NCBI RefSeq assembly: GCF_003217095.1
Contig: NZ_QJSR01000001.1
Span: 613,716 to 677,715, forward strand
Source: Rhizobium sp. PP-CC-3A-592
GTDB taxonomy: Bacteria > Pseudomonadota > Alphaproteobacteria > Rhizobiales > Rhizobiaceae
Direction: 5' to 3'
Length of the DNA stretch: 64,000 bases
Below the pieces are notes generated by a model that saw nothing but the letters and a program-made list of their open reading frames with translations, was not told the origin of the DNA and made no database searches. Position numbers and translations under genes: made by a program. Positions within the stretch are counted from its first letter, which is position 1, and each line of letters begins with the position of its first letter. Below, piece by piece: positions 37,333 through 45,004 of this stretch.

Positions 37333-38601
37333 TCAGTTGACGGCGAACTTCACCAGCTTGATCGCCTCGAAGTTCTGCACCCCGCCGCCGACGCGCTTGG
37401 TCGTGTAGAACAGCACGTAGGGCTTGGCGGAGTAGGGATCGCGCAGGATGCGCACGCCCGTCCGGTCCACCACGAGGTAGCCCGCCTGGAAGTCGCCAAA
37501 GGCGATGGCCATGCCGCCGGTGGCCACATCCGGCATGTCCTCGGCTTCCGCCACCGGAAAGCCCATCAGAGACGCCGCCTGGCCGACGTTCGACGGCGGC
37601 TGCCACAGGTAGTTGCCGTCGGCATCCTTGAACTTGCGGATGTCGGCCTGCGTCTTGCGGTTCATCACAAAGCTCGCCTTCTGCCGGTGGCCGGCCTTCA
37701 GCGCGTAGATCGTGTCGATCAGCACGTCGGAGGGCCCGCTCGGGCGAAACCCGTTCGCGGCGCCGGTCGCGATATAGCCGAGGCTGCCCCAGGCCCAGCT
37801 GGCCTCAGCCACATTGCCATAGCTCAGGAACCCCTTCGGCTTGTTGACGCCGTCGCCGGTCACGAAGGCCGTGCCCTCCTGCTCGCTAAAGGCAATGTCC
37901 ACCTCGTCGGCGATCCAGCTCTCCACGTCGACAGCGGCATCGTCCAGCAGCGCCGCGGTCGCCGCCGGCATGGCATAGAGCTCCATGGTCGGGAAGGTCA
38001 GCTCGGAGAGCTGCGGCGTCGATGTCTGCGGCCGTGCCGCCGTTTCCGAGACCCAGCCGGAGGCAAGGCCCGACACCGCGAACGGCTTCTTCAGAACGCT
38101 GCCCGACACCTGCCGCACGGTCGACAGCGCCCGGATCGGCGAGATCACCTGCAGCCGCCGGCCGATTTCCGTGTCGGTCTGCGCCGGCACGAGATAGCCG
38201 CCGTCGCTCGCCGAGCCGATGGAGAACGCCTTTTCCTCCAGCGCCCGCAGCGCCCCTTCGTCACCCCGGCGGATATAGCTGTCGAAGGCCGCCTTGTGCT
38301 CGGCCGCCTCGAAGCTCATCGCCTCCGCCTTGCCGCCCAGCGCCGGACGCGCCTTCTTCAGGAGCATCTGGTCGAGCGCCCGCTTCTGCTCGTCCATCCC
38401 GCGCGAAATCCGGTCCACCTTGTCGCGCGTCACCACGTCGGAAGAAAGCTTGGCTTCGATCTCGCCCAGCCGCTGGTCGTTCGCCTCCTTGAACACCTCG
38501 AAGGCGCCCATGAAGTCCTCGAAGGCCGTGGCCATCGTGTCCGGTATCGTCTTGATCTCCGGGGCCGTCTTCAGAGCACCCGCGGTCTGTGTATTCGTCA
38601 T
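37333..38601 (-). CDS. GTA major capsid protein (gp5-like, HK97 fold)
   Basis: A 422-residue HK97-family major capsid protein. An N-terminal scaffold-like coiled coil (about 20-110) precedes the shell domain that begins near G-G-Y-L-V-P-A-Q. The protease presumably removes the leader. It overlaps the protease stop by ATGA at 38598-38601. In GTAs this gives a small head that packages roughly 4-14 kb of host DNA, less than the cluster itself. Confidence 0.95.
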   Translation of the reverse strand: MTNTQTAGALKTAPEIKTIPDTMATAFEDFMGAFEVFKEANDQRLGEIEAKLSSDVVTRDKVDRISRGMDEQKRALDQMLLKKARPALGGKAEAMSFEAAEHKAAFDSYIRRGDEGALRALEEKAFSIGSASDGGYLVPAQTDTEIGRRLQVISPIRALSTVRQVSGSVLKKPFAVSGLASGWVSETAARPQTSTPQLSELTFPTMELYAMPAATAALLDDAAVDVESWIADEVDIAFSEQEGTAFVTGDGVNKPKGFLSYGNVAEASWAWGSLGYIATGAANGFRPSGPSDVLIDTIYALKAGHRQKASFVMNRKTQADIRKFKDADGNYLWQPPSNVGQAASLMGFPVAEAEDMPDVATGGMAIAFGDFQAGYLVVDRTGVRILRDPYSAKPYVLFYTTKRVGGGVQNFEAIKLVKFAVN

Positions 38602-39173
38602 CTCAAGAAATCCTTTCGTTCCACCATCATCCGGGTCGCCCGCCGCATCGTGCGCACGAGCTCCGTTTCCCTGTCGCGGAAGAACCGCGCATGCTTGACG
38701 TTCGAGACCCGCGCCGATGGCAGCATCGGAAAGGTCACGACCGAAATCTCCCAGAGGTCCGCTTCCAGCACGCGGCGGATGCCGCTCTTGGCGTCGGTGC
38801 GCGCCTTCACCGTCTGAAAACCGATGGAGAGCCCGTCGAGCGCGCCGCCCTTCATCAGCTGGTGCACCTCGCGGGCCCGCGCCACGCCGGTCGAGAGCCG
38901 CCCCTCGACGAACAGCCCCCGCCCGTCCTCCCGGATCGTCGTCCAGGTGCCGATCGGCTCGTTCGGATCGTGCTGGAACAGCATCCGCACGCCGCCCGCC
39001 CCGCGCTTGGCAAGCGAGTGCAGGAAAGCCCCGCGCTCGATCGTGTCCTTGCCGAGATCGATCTCGCCGAACACGCTGGCATAACCCGAAAACCGCCCCT
39101 CGCCCGTCACCCCCGCCAGCGTCAGCCCGGCAACCGCCGTCGTCCGCCGGACCGCATATCGGTCTGTCGCCAT
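38598..39173 (-). CDS. GTA prohead protease (gp4-like)
   Basis: A 191-residue HK97-type prohead serine protease (U35/S78 superfamily). Motifs are G-E-G-R-F-S-G-Y-A-S-V-F-G near residue 25, the catalytic-His region R-M-L-F-Q-H-D-P near 65, and S-I-G-F-Q-T-V near 115. It processes the capsid leader. It sits between gp3.5 and the capsid gene as expected. Confidence 0.93.
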   Translation of the reverse strand: MATDRYAVRRTTAVAGLTLAGVTGEGRFSGYASVFGEIDLGKDTIERGAFLHSLAKRGAGGVRMLFQHDPNEPIGTWTTIREDGRGLFVEGRLSTGVARAREVHQLMKGGALDGLSIGFQTVKARTDAKSGIRRVLEADLWEISVVTFPMLPSARVSNVKHARFFRDRETELVRTMRRATRMMVERKDFLR

Positions 39174-39228
39174 GGAAATCTCCCCGTGTGTATCGTGAAA
39201 AGCCGCTTCGCTTGGCGGAAGGGGCCGC

Positions 39229-39540
39229 CTATTTCTGCCCGTACCGCCGCGAAATCCGCACGGCCGCGCCCAGCGCCCACCAGGCCATGAGGCTCGCCGC
39301 CGCCGATCCCGTCAGCAGGACTTCGGCACCGGACACGAGCCCCGAGATCCCCAGCCGCTCGACGACCCACAACCCCGTCGGCCCGCCGAACACCAGCCCG
39401 CAGACGGTGCCGGTCAGAAACCGCGACGCCGCCTCATGCCGGCTTTTCGGCAGGAGATAGATCAGCGACACGGCAGCCCCCGCCACCGCGCCGATCCCCC
39501 GCGCCGCCCACAGCACCGGGTCCGGCTGAATCTCGGCCAT
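39229..39540 (-). CDS. GTA gp3.5-like small membrane protein (DUF6107)
   Basis: A 103-residue protein with three predicted membrane helices (about 13-30, 42-58, 70-92) and a basic C terminus, matching the DUF6107-type gene found at the gp3.5 position of rhizobial GTA clusters. The role is not known; a membrane-associated, possibly holin-like, function is a guess from topology. Confidence 0.72.
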   Translation of the reverse strand: MAEIQPDPVLWAARGIGAVAGAAVSLIYLLPKSRHEAASRFLTGTVCGLVFGGPTGLWVVERLGISGLVSGAEVLLTGSAAASLMAWWALGAAVRISRRYGQK

Positions 39541-39612
39541 ATGTTTCGTCCTTATGAATGGGAGAGAGGAGGCGAACGCTCACGCCACACCCGCATAGGT
39601 CAATTGAAAGAT

Positions 39613-39630
39613 GATATCGTATGTGATATC
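39613..39630 (+). promoter_or_regulatory. Candidate operator of PIN toxin-antitoxin pair
   Basis: Two GATATC palindromes at 39613-39618 and 39625-39630, spaced 12 bp, lie immediately before the toxin start at 39639. Toxin-antitoxin operons are usually autorepressed at such sites. Inference. Confidence 0.4.
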
Positions 39631-39638
39631 GCCTTCTT

Positions 39639-40067
39639 ATGATCGTTGCGGATACAAACGTGATCCTGCGCGGCATTCGCTCGCGCTCGAGTGCTTCCGG
39701 CTTCGTGCTGCGCGGCATGCTGGATGCGTCCATTGCCTTCGCGCTGACACCGGCAATGGTGCTGGAATACGAAGACGTCCTGAAGCGGCCGGGCATCGTT
39801 CCGGGTGTCAGCTCGGAGGATCTCGATGTCATTCTGGATGCCCTGTGTTTCAGGGCGAGAAGGACGACACCCTTCTTCCGCTTTCGTCCGGTGCTGGATG
39901 ATCCGAAGGACGATCTGGTGATCGAATGCGCCGTGACGGCCGGCGCCTACGCGATCGTCACGCATGATCGGCATTTCTCGCACCCGTCCGTCGCCGCCTT
40001 CGGCCTGATCGCCCTGACGGCTCAAGACTTCGTCATTCGCCACAGATCAGAAAGGTCATCCCCATGA
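39639..40067 (+). CDS. PIN-domain toxin (VapC-like)
   Basis: A 142-residue PIN-domain ribonuclease of the TIGR00305 putative-toxin family: acidic residues in I-V-A-D-T-N-V-I-L-R (Asp4), a central Glu, and C-terminal D-D-L-V-I-E-C and V-T-H-D-R-H-F. Unlike many pairs, the toxin comes first, and its stop overlaps the antitoxin start by ATGA (40064-40067). It runs on the plus strand opposite to the flanking GTA genes, so it is a separate module. The RNA target is unknown. Confidence 0.82.
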   Translation: MIVADTNVILRGIRSRSSASGFVLRGMLDASIAFALTPAMVLEYEDVLKRPGIVPGVSSEDLDVILDALCFRARRTTPFFRFRPVLDDPKDDLVIECAVTAGAYAIVTHDRHFSHPSVAAFGLIALTAQDFVIRHRSERSSP

Positions 40068-40330
40068 GCCAGTACCCCCTGCGCGTTCCCGACTATCTCC
40101 TCGATCAGGCCCGTGAAGCGGCCAAGGAGGAGAATGTGTCGATCAACCAGCTCTTTCTCGCCTTCATCTCCGATGGCATGGGCCAGCGCCGCGCCCTGCG
40201 TTCGTTGCAGGAGCGAGCCGCCCGGGGCGATCCTGCGCGCGCCCTCGCCCTTCTCGAATCCCTGCCGGATCAAGGCCCGGAGCCGGACGACCGCATGCCC
40301 GAGGCGTTACAAAGCGAAAAGCGGCGCTGA
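40064..40330 (+). CDS. Antitoxin of PIN pair (ribbon-helix-helix type)
   Basis: An 88-residue protein with an N-terminal DNA-binding segment resembling ribbon-helix-helix antitoxins (L-R-V-P-D-Y-L-L-D-Q-A-R-E-A-A-K-E-E-N-V-S-I-N-Q-L) and an acidic C-terminal tail that would bind and block the PIN toxin. Overlaps the toxin stop by four bases. It ends just 7 bp before the portal gene stop on the other strand. Confidence 0.78.
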   Translation: MSQYPLRVPDYLLDQAREAAKEENVSINQLFLAFISDGMGQRRALRSLQERAARGDPARALALLESLPDQGPEPDDRMPEALQSEKRR

Positions 40331-40336
40331 CGAACC

Positions 40337-41515
40337 TCAATACCCCACCGCCGCCCGCTTCTCCGCGTCGGTCAGAAAATCCGCCGCCCCCACGCGCGCC
40401 CAGAGTTCGCTCCGTTCGCCCGAAAGCCCGTTCACCTGATCGAGGTCGGCCTTGAGCTGCAGCGGCGCGTCGAAGCGGTCGGACAGCCAGGCGGAAAGCG
40501 CCGTCGCCGTGCGGTTGATCAGCGGCAGCACGGTCAGCCGGTAGAAGGCCCGGTGCGCCTCCTGATAGTTCGCATAGGTATTGTCGCCGGGAATGCCGAG
40601 CAGCATCGGCGGCACGCCGAAGGCGAGCGCGATGTCGCGCGCCGCGCCGTTCTTCGCCTCGACGAAATCCATGTCCTTCGGCGAAAGGCCCATCGCCTTC
40701 CAGTCGAGCCCGCCCTCCAGAAGCAGCGGCCGCCCGGCGCGCATCGGCCCGCTATAGCCCTCGTCCAGCTCGCTCTTCAGCCGGTCGTACTGGTCGGGCG
40801 AGAGGTTGCCGCCCTCCTTCGGCTGGTAGACGAGCGCGCCCGAGGGACGGGCGGAATTGTCGAGCAGCGCCTTGTTCCAGGTCGCCGCCGCATTGGAAAG
40901 GTCGAGCGCCGTCTGGGCTGCCGCCAGCGGCGGAAACCCCAGATGGTCGTCCAGCGGATGGAACAGTTTGAGATGCAGCAGTGCCGTTCCCGCCGCATAG
41001 CGCCGCACGGCACTGCCCGCGCGATATTCGTAGCCCTCCGGCCACCCGTCCCGCCCTTCCAGAACCCGCACCCGGTCCGGCCGCAGCAGATGCAGCTCGC
41101 GCGTCTCGGTGCCGATCGTCACCGCCTCCACGAAGGCATTGCCCGAAAGCAGCAGGTGGCCGTAGAGCGTTTCGAGAAAGTCCGCCGCCGCCATCTGTCC
41201 GTTCGGCCGCGCCATGAGCTGCAGCACCGGATGGTCGGTCAGCTCGTGTCCGCCGCGATAGACCAGCAGCGGCACGGCGGCAGAGGCCTCCGCGATCATC
41301 CGCACCGTGCGATAGGCGACCGGGTTGCGCAAAAAGCCCTCCCGCGCCAGCGCCGCATAGGATCGCCCCGTCCAGTGCGCCCGCCCCTCCTGCGCGATAG
41401 CGACGAAACCGGCCGCCTTGTTTTCGCGCCCCGGCCCGGACGCCGTTCCCGATGGCTTGGGAACACTCCCGGCAAAACCCGGCATTTTCAAACCGAACGG
41501 CATCTTCATGAGCAT
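40337..41515 (-). CDS. GTA portal protein (gp3-like, HK97 family)
   Basis: A 392-residue portal protein, the dodecamer through which DNA enters the head. It shows the typical N-terminal R-N-P-V-A-Y-R-T-V-R-M-I-A-E, the G-N-A-F-V-E-A-V-T-I motif and, near the end, the P-P-M-L-L-G-I-P-G-D-N-T-Y-A-N-Y signature of HK97-type portals. The ATG at 41515 follows the endolysin-like stop (41518) by two bases; an open frame upstream overlaps that gene and is discarded. Confidence 0.93.
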   Translation of the reverse strand: MLMKMPFGLKMPGFAGSVPKPSGTASGPGRENKAAGFVAIAQEGRAHWTGRSYAALAREGFLRNPVAYRTVRMIAEASAAVPLLVYRGGHELTDHPVLQLMARPNGQMAAADFLETLYGHLLLSGNAFVEAVTIGTETRELHLLRPDRVRVLEGRDGWPEGYEYRAGSAVRRYAAGTALLHLKLFHPLDDHLGFPPLAAAQTALDLSNAAATWNKALLDNSARPSGALVYQPKEGGNLSPDQYDRLKSELDEGYSGPMRAGRPLLLEGGLDWKAMGLSPKDMDFVEAKNGAARDIALAFGVPPMLLGIPGDNTYANYQEAHRAFYRLTVLPLINRTATALSAWLSDRFDAPLQLKADLDQVNGLSGERSELWARVGAADFLTDAEKRAAVGY

Positions 41516-41517
41516 TT

Positions 41518-42171
41518 TCACGACAAGGATATCCTTCTGATGGAGGGCAGCCCCGCAGCGCGCAGCGCCGCATGATAGGCCCGGGCTTGCGCTGCAATAT
41601 CGACGGCACGGTCCCGCCCGTTGATGATCCGTCGCGCGCCGACCCAGTCGGTCCGGCCGGCACTGAAAACATCCGTCAGCGACACCCCGGTAAAGGCACC
41701 CGTCTCCATGCCCACGAAAAGGATCTCGACGGCCGTCGCACCGTCCATGGCGCGGGCGGGATCGGCGACGAGGTCGATTCCGACAAGGCCCGACACTCTC
41801 TCGTAATTGCGCCGGTGCGTCAGTTGCACCAGGCCGCGGCCGAGCCACGACTTGCCCTCGGCATCGCGCCGCCAGTAGGGCGTGCGCACGGTCGGCAGCT
41901 GTCCGGCCGCAAAAGCCTTGTCCAGCCGGGCGATCGCCTGCGCATCGCTCGCCGCCATCGTCTCCCGCACAGGCTGCATCTTTCGCCCGGTTTCGTGATG
42001 CACGGTCGCGAGCATATAGGCGAGCCACCGCCCGTCATAGGACCCGGCAACGCCGCCCGGCCCCGCCCGCGCCCGCTCGACGATCGCGCTCATCCCCGCC
42101 ACCTGCCCGCTCGTCAGCCGCCCGCCAAACAGCGTCCGGCGAACGTTGCCGAAGAATACAGCCTTGTCCAT
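41518..42171 (-). CDS. GH19-like endolysin in the GTA cluster
   Basis: A 217-residue lysozyme-superfamily hydrolase resembling glycoside hydrolase family 19/chitinase-type phage endolysins: A-T-V-H-H-E-T-G with a plausible catalytic Glu near 60, then W-L-G-R-G-L-V-Q-L-T-H-R-R-N-Y and D-P-A-R-A-M-D. It would cleave peptidoglycan to release particles. It lies immediately upstream of the portal gene, an unusual place for a GTA lysis gene. No signal peptide, so a holin or export route is needed. Activity is inferred. Confidence 0.8.
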   Translation of the reverse strand: MDKAVFFGNVRRTLFGGRLTSGQVAGMSAIVERARAGPGGVAGSYDGRWLAYMLATVHHETGRKMQPVRETMAASDAQAIARLDKAFAAGQLPTVRTPYWRRDAEGKSWLGRGLVQLTHRRNYERVSGLVGIDLVADPARAMDGATAVEILFVGMETGAFTGVSLTDVFSAGRTDWVGARRIINGRDRAVDIAAQARAYHAALRAAGLPSIRRISLS

Positions 42172-42236
42172 CTGCTGATCCCCTGTCCACCGGCGTCCGC
42201 AGACGCCCGGTTGTCACAAAAAATGCGCAATACAAT

Positions 42237-42257
42237 CGATTTAAGAAAACTAAATCG
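42237..42257. promoter_or_regulatory. Palindrome between endolysin and small-gene pair
   Basis: Inverted repeat CGATTTA (42237-42243) / TAAATCG (42251-42257) with a 7-base spacer, followed by AT-rich DNA up to about 42300. It lies 66 bp upstream of the minus-strand endolysin start and 116 bp upstream of the first plus-strand small gene. Possible operator for either. Confidence 0.4.
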
Positions 42258-42372
42258 TTTAAACCTCTTAAGGCACTGATTTACTTTTCGTTTAGGCTCT
42301 GCCAGCGTAAAACCAGCAGGCGGGACCGGCCACTCAGGGTCGAATTTAAAAAAACCGATAGGGAGAGACAGC

Positions 42373-42537
42373 ATGACCTCGACGGAAAAGACGCAGACCA
42401 CGGTGCGCGAAACCATTCCGCCGCATCTCCTCAGCCGTATCGAAAACGAATGGCAGCAAATGCGCGCCGTCACTGTGGCCACCCCGCGCGCAGACGTCCG
42501 GCCGGAGGCCCGCCCCGCCGCGACCCTGCGCGACTGA
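42373..42537 (+). CDS. Small ENEW-motif protein 1 (54 aa)
   Basis: A 54-residue basic protein on the plus strand, opposite to the GTA genes. A strong ribosome binding site (GGGAGAGA, about 42361-42368) precedes the ATG. The core S-R-I-E-N-E-W-Q-Q-M-R-A-V is shared with the next gene (E-R-F-E-N-E-W-R-Q-I-R-T-T). The tail is Pro/Arg-rich. No signal, membrane helix or known domain. Function unknown; the shared motif plus two good translation starts make it likely real. Confidence 0.6.
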   Translation: MTSTEKTQTTVRETIPPHLLSRIENEWQQMRAVTVATPRADVRPEARPAATLRD

Positions 42538-42622
42538 CCGTCCGCCCCGCGGCTTAATCCGCGGAACCTTTGTGCCCCTTAAGCGTTTTCGCCGCACTCA
42601 ACCGTCGCGTTAAGGAGAGACC

Positions 42623-42736
42623 ATGACCGTCAAGACGATTTCCCAGAGCCTTTTCGAACGCTTCGAAAACGAATGGCGCCAAATCCGCACCACCACCCCC
42701 GCCCCCGCCAAGCCCGTTCCGGCCAGCGCGAAGTAG
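42623..42736 (+). CDS. Small ENEW-motif protein 2 (37 aa)
   Basis: A 37-residue basic protein, 85 bp after its paralogue and in the same direction. The ribosome binding site TAAGGAGAGA (42611-42620) is excellent. The F-E-N-E-W-R-Q-I-R motif (about residues 14-22) repeats that of the upstream 54-residue protein, and both end in a short Pro-rich tail. Function unknown. Confidence 0.6.
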   Translation: MTVKTISQSLFERFENEWRQIRTTTPAPAKPVPASAK

Positions 42737-42828
42737 GCGATCGAGGTTGGTTTGAGAATGACGAGAGGCGCACATCGGGTGCGCCTCTTTTCGTTTGTGG
42801 GACGGGTTTGGGGGGACAAAAAGAAAGA

Positions 42829-42981
42829 CCCTCTCTGGCCTGCCGGCCATCTCCCCCACAAGGGGGGAGAAGAGTTGGGGCACCCGCTCGCTCGCTACGA
42901 AAACCTTGAAGACTCGGGCTGAGGGCGTCCCGCGAGTCCTCTCCCCCCTTGTGGGGGAGATGCCCGGCAGGGCAGAGAGGG
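42829..42981. repeat. RIME-like inverted repeat 1
   Basis: Left arm 42829-42873 and right arm 42938-42981 are near-perfect inverted copies of about 44 bp with nested short palindromes (CCCCCACAAGGGGGG type), separated by about 65 bp. This pattern matches the RIME-type intergenic mosaic elements of rhizobia. Confidence 0.85.
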
Positions 42982-43021
42982 CCTTCCTTCCTTCCTCAGA
43001 CACCAAAACCACCACCATCAG

Positions 43022-43182
43022 CCCCTCATCCGCCTGCCGGCACCTTCTCCCGCCAAGCGGGGCGAAGGGACACGCGGCGTGGCTCCCGCCCCTATCATCA
43101 GCCTTCGAGACAAAAGCGAGCGCTTGCCCCAGGTCCCTTCGCCCCGCTTGGCGGGAGACGGTGGCGGCAGCCGGATAAGGGG
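43022..43182. repeat. RIME-like inverted repeat 2
   Basis: Left arm 43022-43070 and right arm 43134-43182 are about 49-bp inverted copies with a nested CGCCAAGCGGGGCG palindrome, about 63 bp apart. It lies right after the first element and has a different arm sequence. Confidence 0.85.
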
Positions 43183-43219
43183 CCGCCCCGCCCGCAAATA
43201 CCCCATATACCCGACACCA

Positions 43220-45004
43220 TCACACCATCCGCAACCGCGGCTCACCCCCGCCCTCCAGCATCAGCGCCGTCAGCGCCCAGACCAGCGCATCCAGCCGGTC
43301 CGGCGAACGACCCGACGAGAGCCCGTCGGCACCGAAGTCGCACATCTGGTCCTCCAGCGCCGGAAACGCCCCGGCATGCACCACGCGGCCCTGCTCGTAG
43401 AGGGCCGCCACCGGTTCGGCACGCAGCCATTTTCCGCGGCTGGCGCGGACGGTGGTGATCGGCAGACGCGCGTCGATGCCGCGCAGGACCGCCGCCACCA
43501 TGTCGCCGCCCTGGTTGATCTCGGCAATGATGCGGTCGGCGTCGAAGCGGCGGAAGGCGCGCACCACGGCCGCCGCCCAGCCGGCGGGGCTTGCCCCCTC
43601 CACCGAGCAGTCCGCCAGCACCACCGCACGTCCCCGCCCGTCGATGCCCGCCACCACTATGCCGCAGCAACTGTCGGCACCGGAGCCCGCCGGCGGATCG
43701 ACCGCCACGACGATGCGGCTCAGCGGCCCGGTCTCGCGCAGGGTCAGCGCCTCGATCGCCGCCCGGCTCCAGAGCGCATCCTCCCGGTCGGCGATCATCT
43801 CGCCGTCGAGTTCCTGCCGCCCGAGCCGCGTCCCGCCATAGCGGCCGTCCATCGCCTTCAGGAAGCCCGGCGCCAGATTGCCGGCATTGTCCACCGTGCG
43901 GATGCGGCGCAGCACCGTCGCCGGGTCGGCGGCCAGCGCCTTCAGGATCGGGATCGGCCGCGGCGTCGTCGTCACCAGAATGCGCGGGTCCGATCCCAGC
44001 CGCAGCGCGAACTGCAGCATGTCGAAGGTCGCCTGCGCATGTTTCCACTTCCCCAGCTCGTCGCACCAGGCATAGTCGAATTGCGGTCCGCGCAGGCTTT
44101 CGGGGTCCTCCGAGGAAAAAATCTGGGCGATCGTGCCGTTCGGCCAGACCAGCCGGCGGCGCGAAACCTCGAAGTCCGGCCGATGCCGCGTCGCCACCCG
44201 GCAGATGCCGGAGACGCCGTCGATCATCACCTCGCGCGCATCCCCCAGCGTTTCCGCCACCAGCGCGATCCGCAGGCCCGGCCGTGCGCCGGGGGCGGTC
44301 GCGAGATCATGCACCCAGTGCGATCCCGCCCGCGTCTTGCCGGAGCCGCGGCCACCCATCAGCAGCCACACCCGCCAGTCCCCGGGCGGCGGTCGCTGCT
44401 CGGGCCGCCCGGTCAGCCGCCAATCGGACGCCAGCCGTGCGAGAAGCACCGGCGAAAGGTCTCCCGCCGCGGCCGCCAGCCAGTCCGCGAAACCGTTGGG
44501 CTGCGTTTGCCCGTCCCCTTGCGGAACAGAGCCCGCCCCGATCGGCCGAACCGAACCATCTCCCGCCGTTACCGGCCTCTGCACCGCATGTGCCCGACCC
44601 GCCAGGCTTCCAGAGTCAACAGCCGTGGAAACCGGGGCTGGCGCGGGAGGCTTGGCAACGGCACCCCCGGCGATCATCGCGGCCATTCCGGCTCTGGCGG
44701 AACCACCGGCAGCACCGGCATCCGCCATCCCCCGCCCCACGCGGCCCAATTGTGCCAGCGAGCGTTCCCAACTTCCACCGATCCGCGCCACGCCATCCTC
44801 GAAATCCGAAACGATCCCCGCAAACCGCGCCGCATGTGCCGCGTCGATCCGCCGACGCCGCGCGGCCTCCGCCGCATCCGGCTCATCCGTAGGGTGCGAG
44901 GGGATTTCCGCTTCGGGAGACGGCGGGCACGGAACCGTCGCCAGCCAGAGCGACAAACCCTGCAGCACATCCGGCTCCAGCCGTTCCGTCTCGTTCTCCA
45001 CCAT
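43220..45004 (-). CDS. GTA large terminase (gp2-like) with N-terminal extension
   Basis: A DNA-packaging motor of about 594 residues from the ATG at 45004. Walker A G-G-R-G-S-G-K-T-R-A-G lies near 218, a Walker B-type Y-A-W-C-D-E-L-G-K-W near 310, and the nuclease-type V-A-V-D-P-P-A-G in the C half. RcGTA terminases begin close to the ATPase domain; here about 175 extra residues precede it, a helical segment (R-R-R-R-I-D-A-A-H-A-A-R-F-A-G-I-V) and a Pro/Ala-rich linker. The first 122 bases overlap the preceding gene in another frame, so the true start could be downstream. Confidence 0.85.
   Translation of the reverse strand: MVENETERLEPDVLQGLSLWLATVPCPPSPEAEIPSHPTDEPDAAEAARRRRIDAAHAARFAGIVSDFEDGVARIGGSWERSLAQLGRVGRGMADAGAAGGSARAGMAAMIAGGAVAKPPAPAPVSTAVDSGSLAGRAHAVQRPVTAGDGSVRPIGAGSVPQGDGQTQPNGFADWLAAAAGDLSPVLLARLASDWRLTGRPEQRPPPGDWRVWLLMGGRGSGKTRAGSHWVHDLATAPGARPGLRIALVAETLGDAREVMIDGVSGICRVATRHRPDFEVSRRRLVWPNGTIAQIFSSEDPESLRGPQFDYAWCDELGKWKHAQATFDMLQFALRLGSDPRILVTTTPRPIPILKALAADPATVLRRIRTVDNAGNLAPGFLKAMDGRYGGTRLGRQELDGEMIADREDALWSRAAIEALTLRETGPLSRIVVAVDPPAGSGADSCCGIVVAGIDGRGRAVVLADCSVEGASPAGWAAAVVRAFRRFDADRIIAEINQGGDMVAAVLRGIDARLPITTVRASRGKWLRAEPVAALYEQGRVVHAGAFPALEDQMCDFGADGLSSGRSPDRLDALVWALTALMLEGGGEPRLRMV

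Larger units (their letters stand above)
42737..43219. other. Gene-free spacer of palindromic repeats
   Basis: Nothing here looks coding on either strand. The 483 bases are mainly two large inverted repeats (42829-42981 and 43022-43182) between the small plus-strand genes and the terminase stop. Confidence 0.7.
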
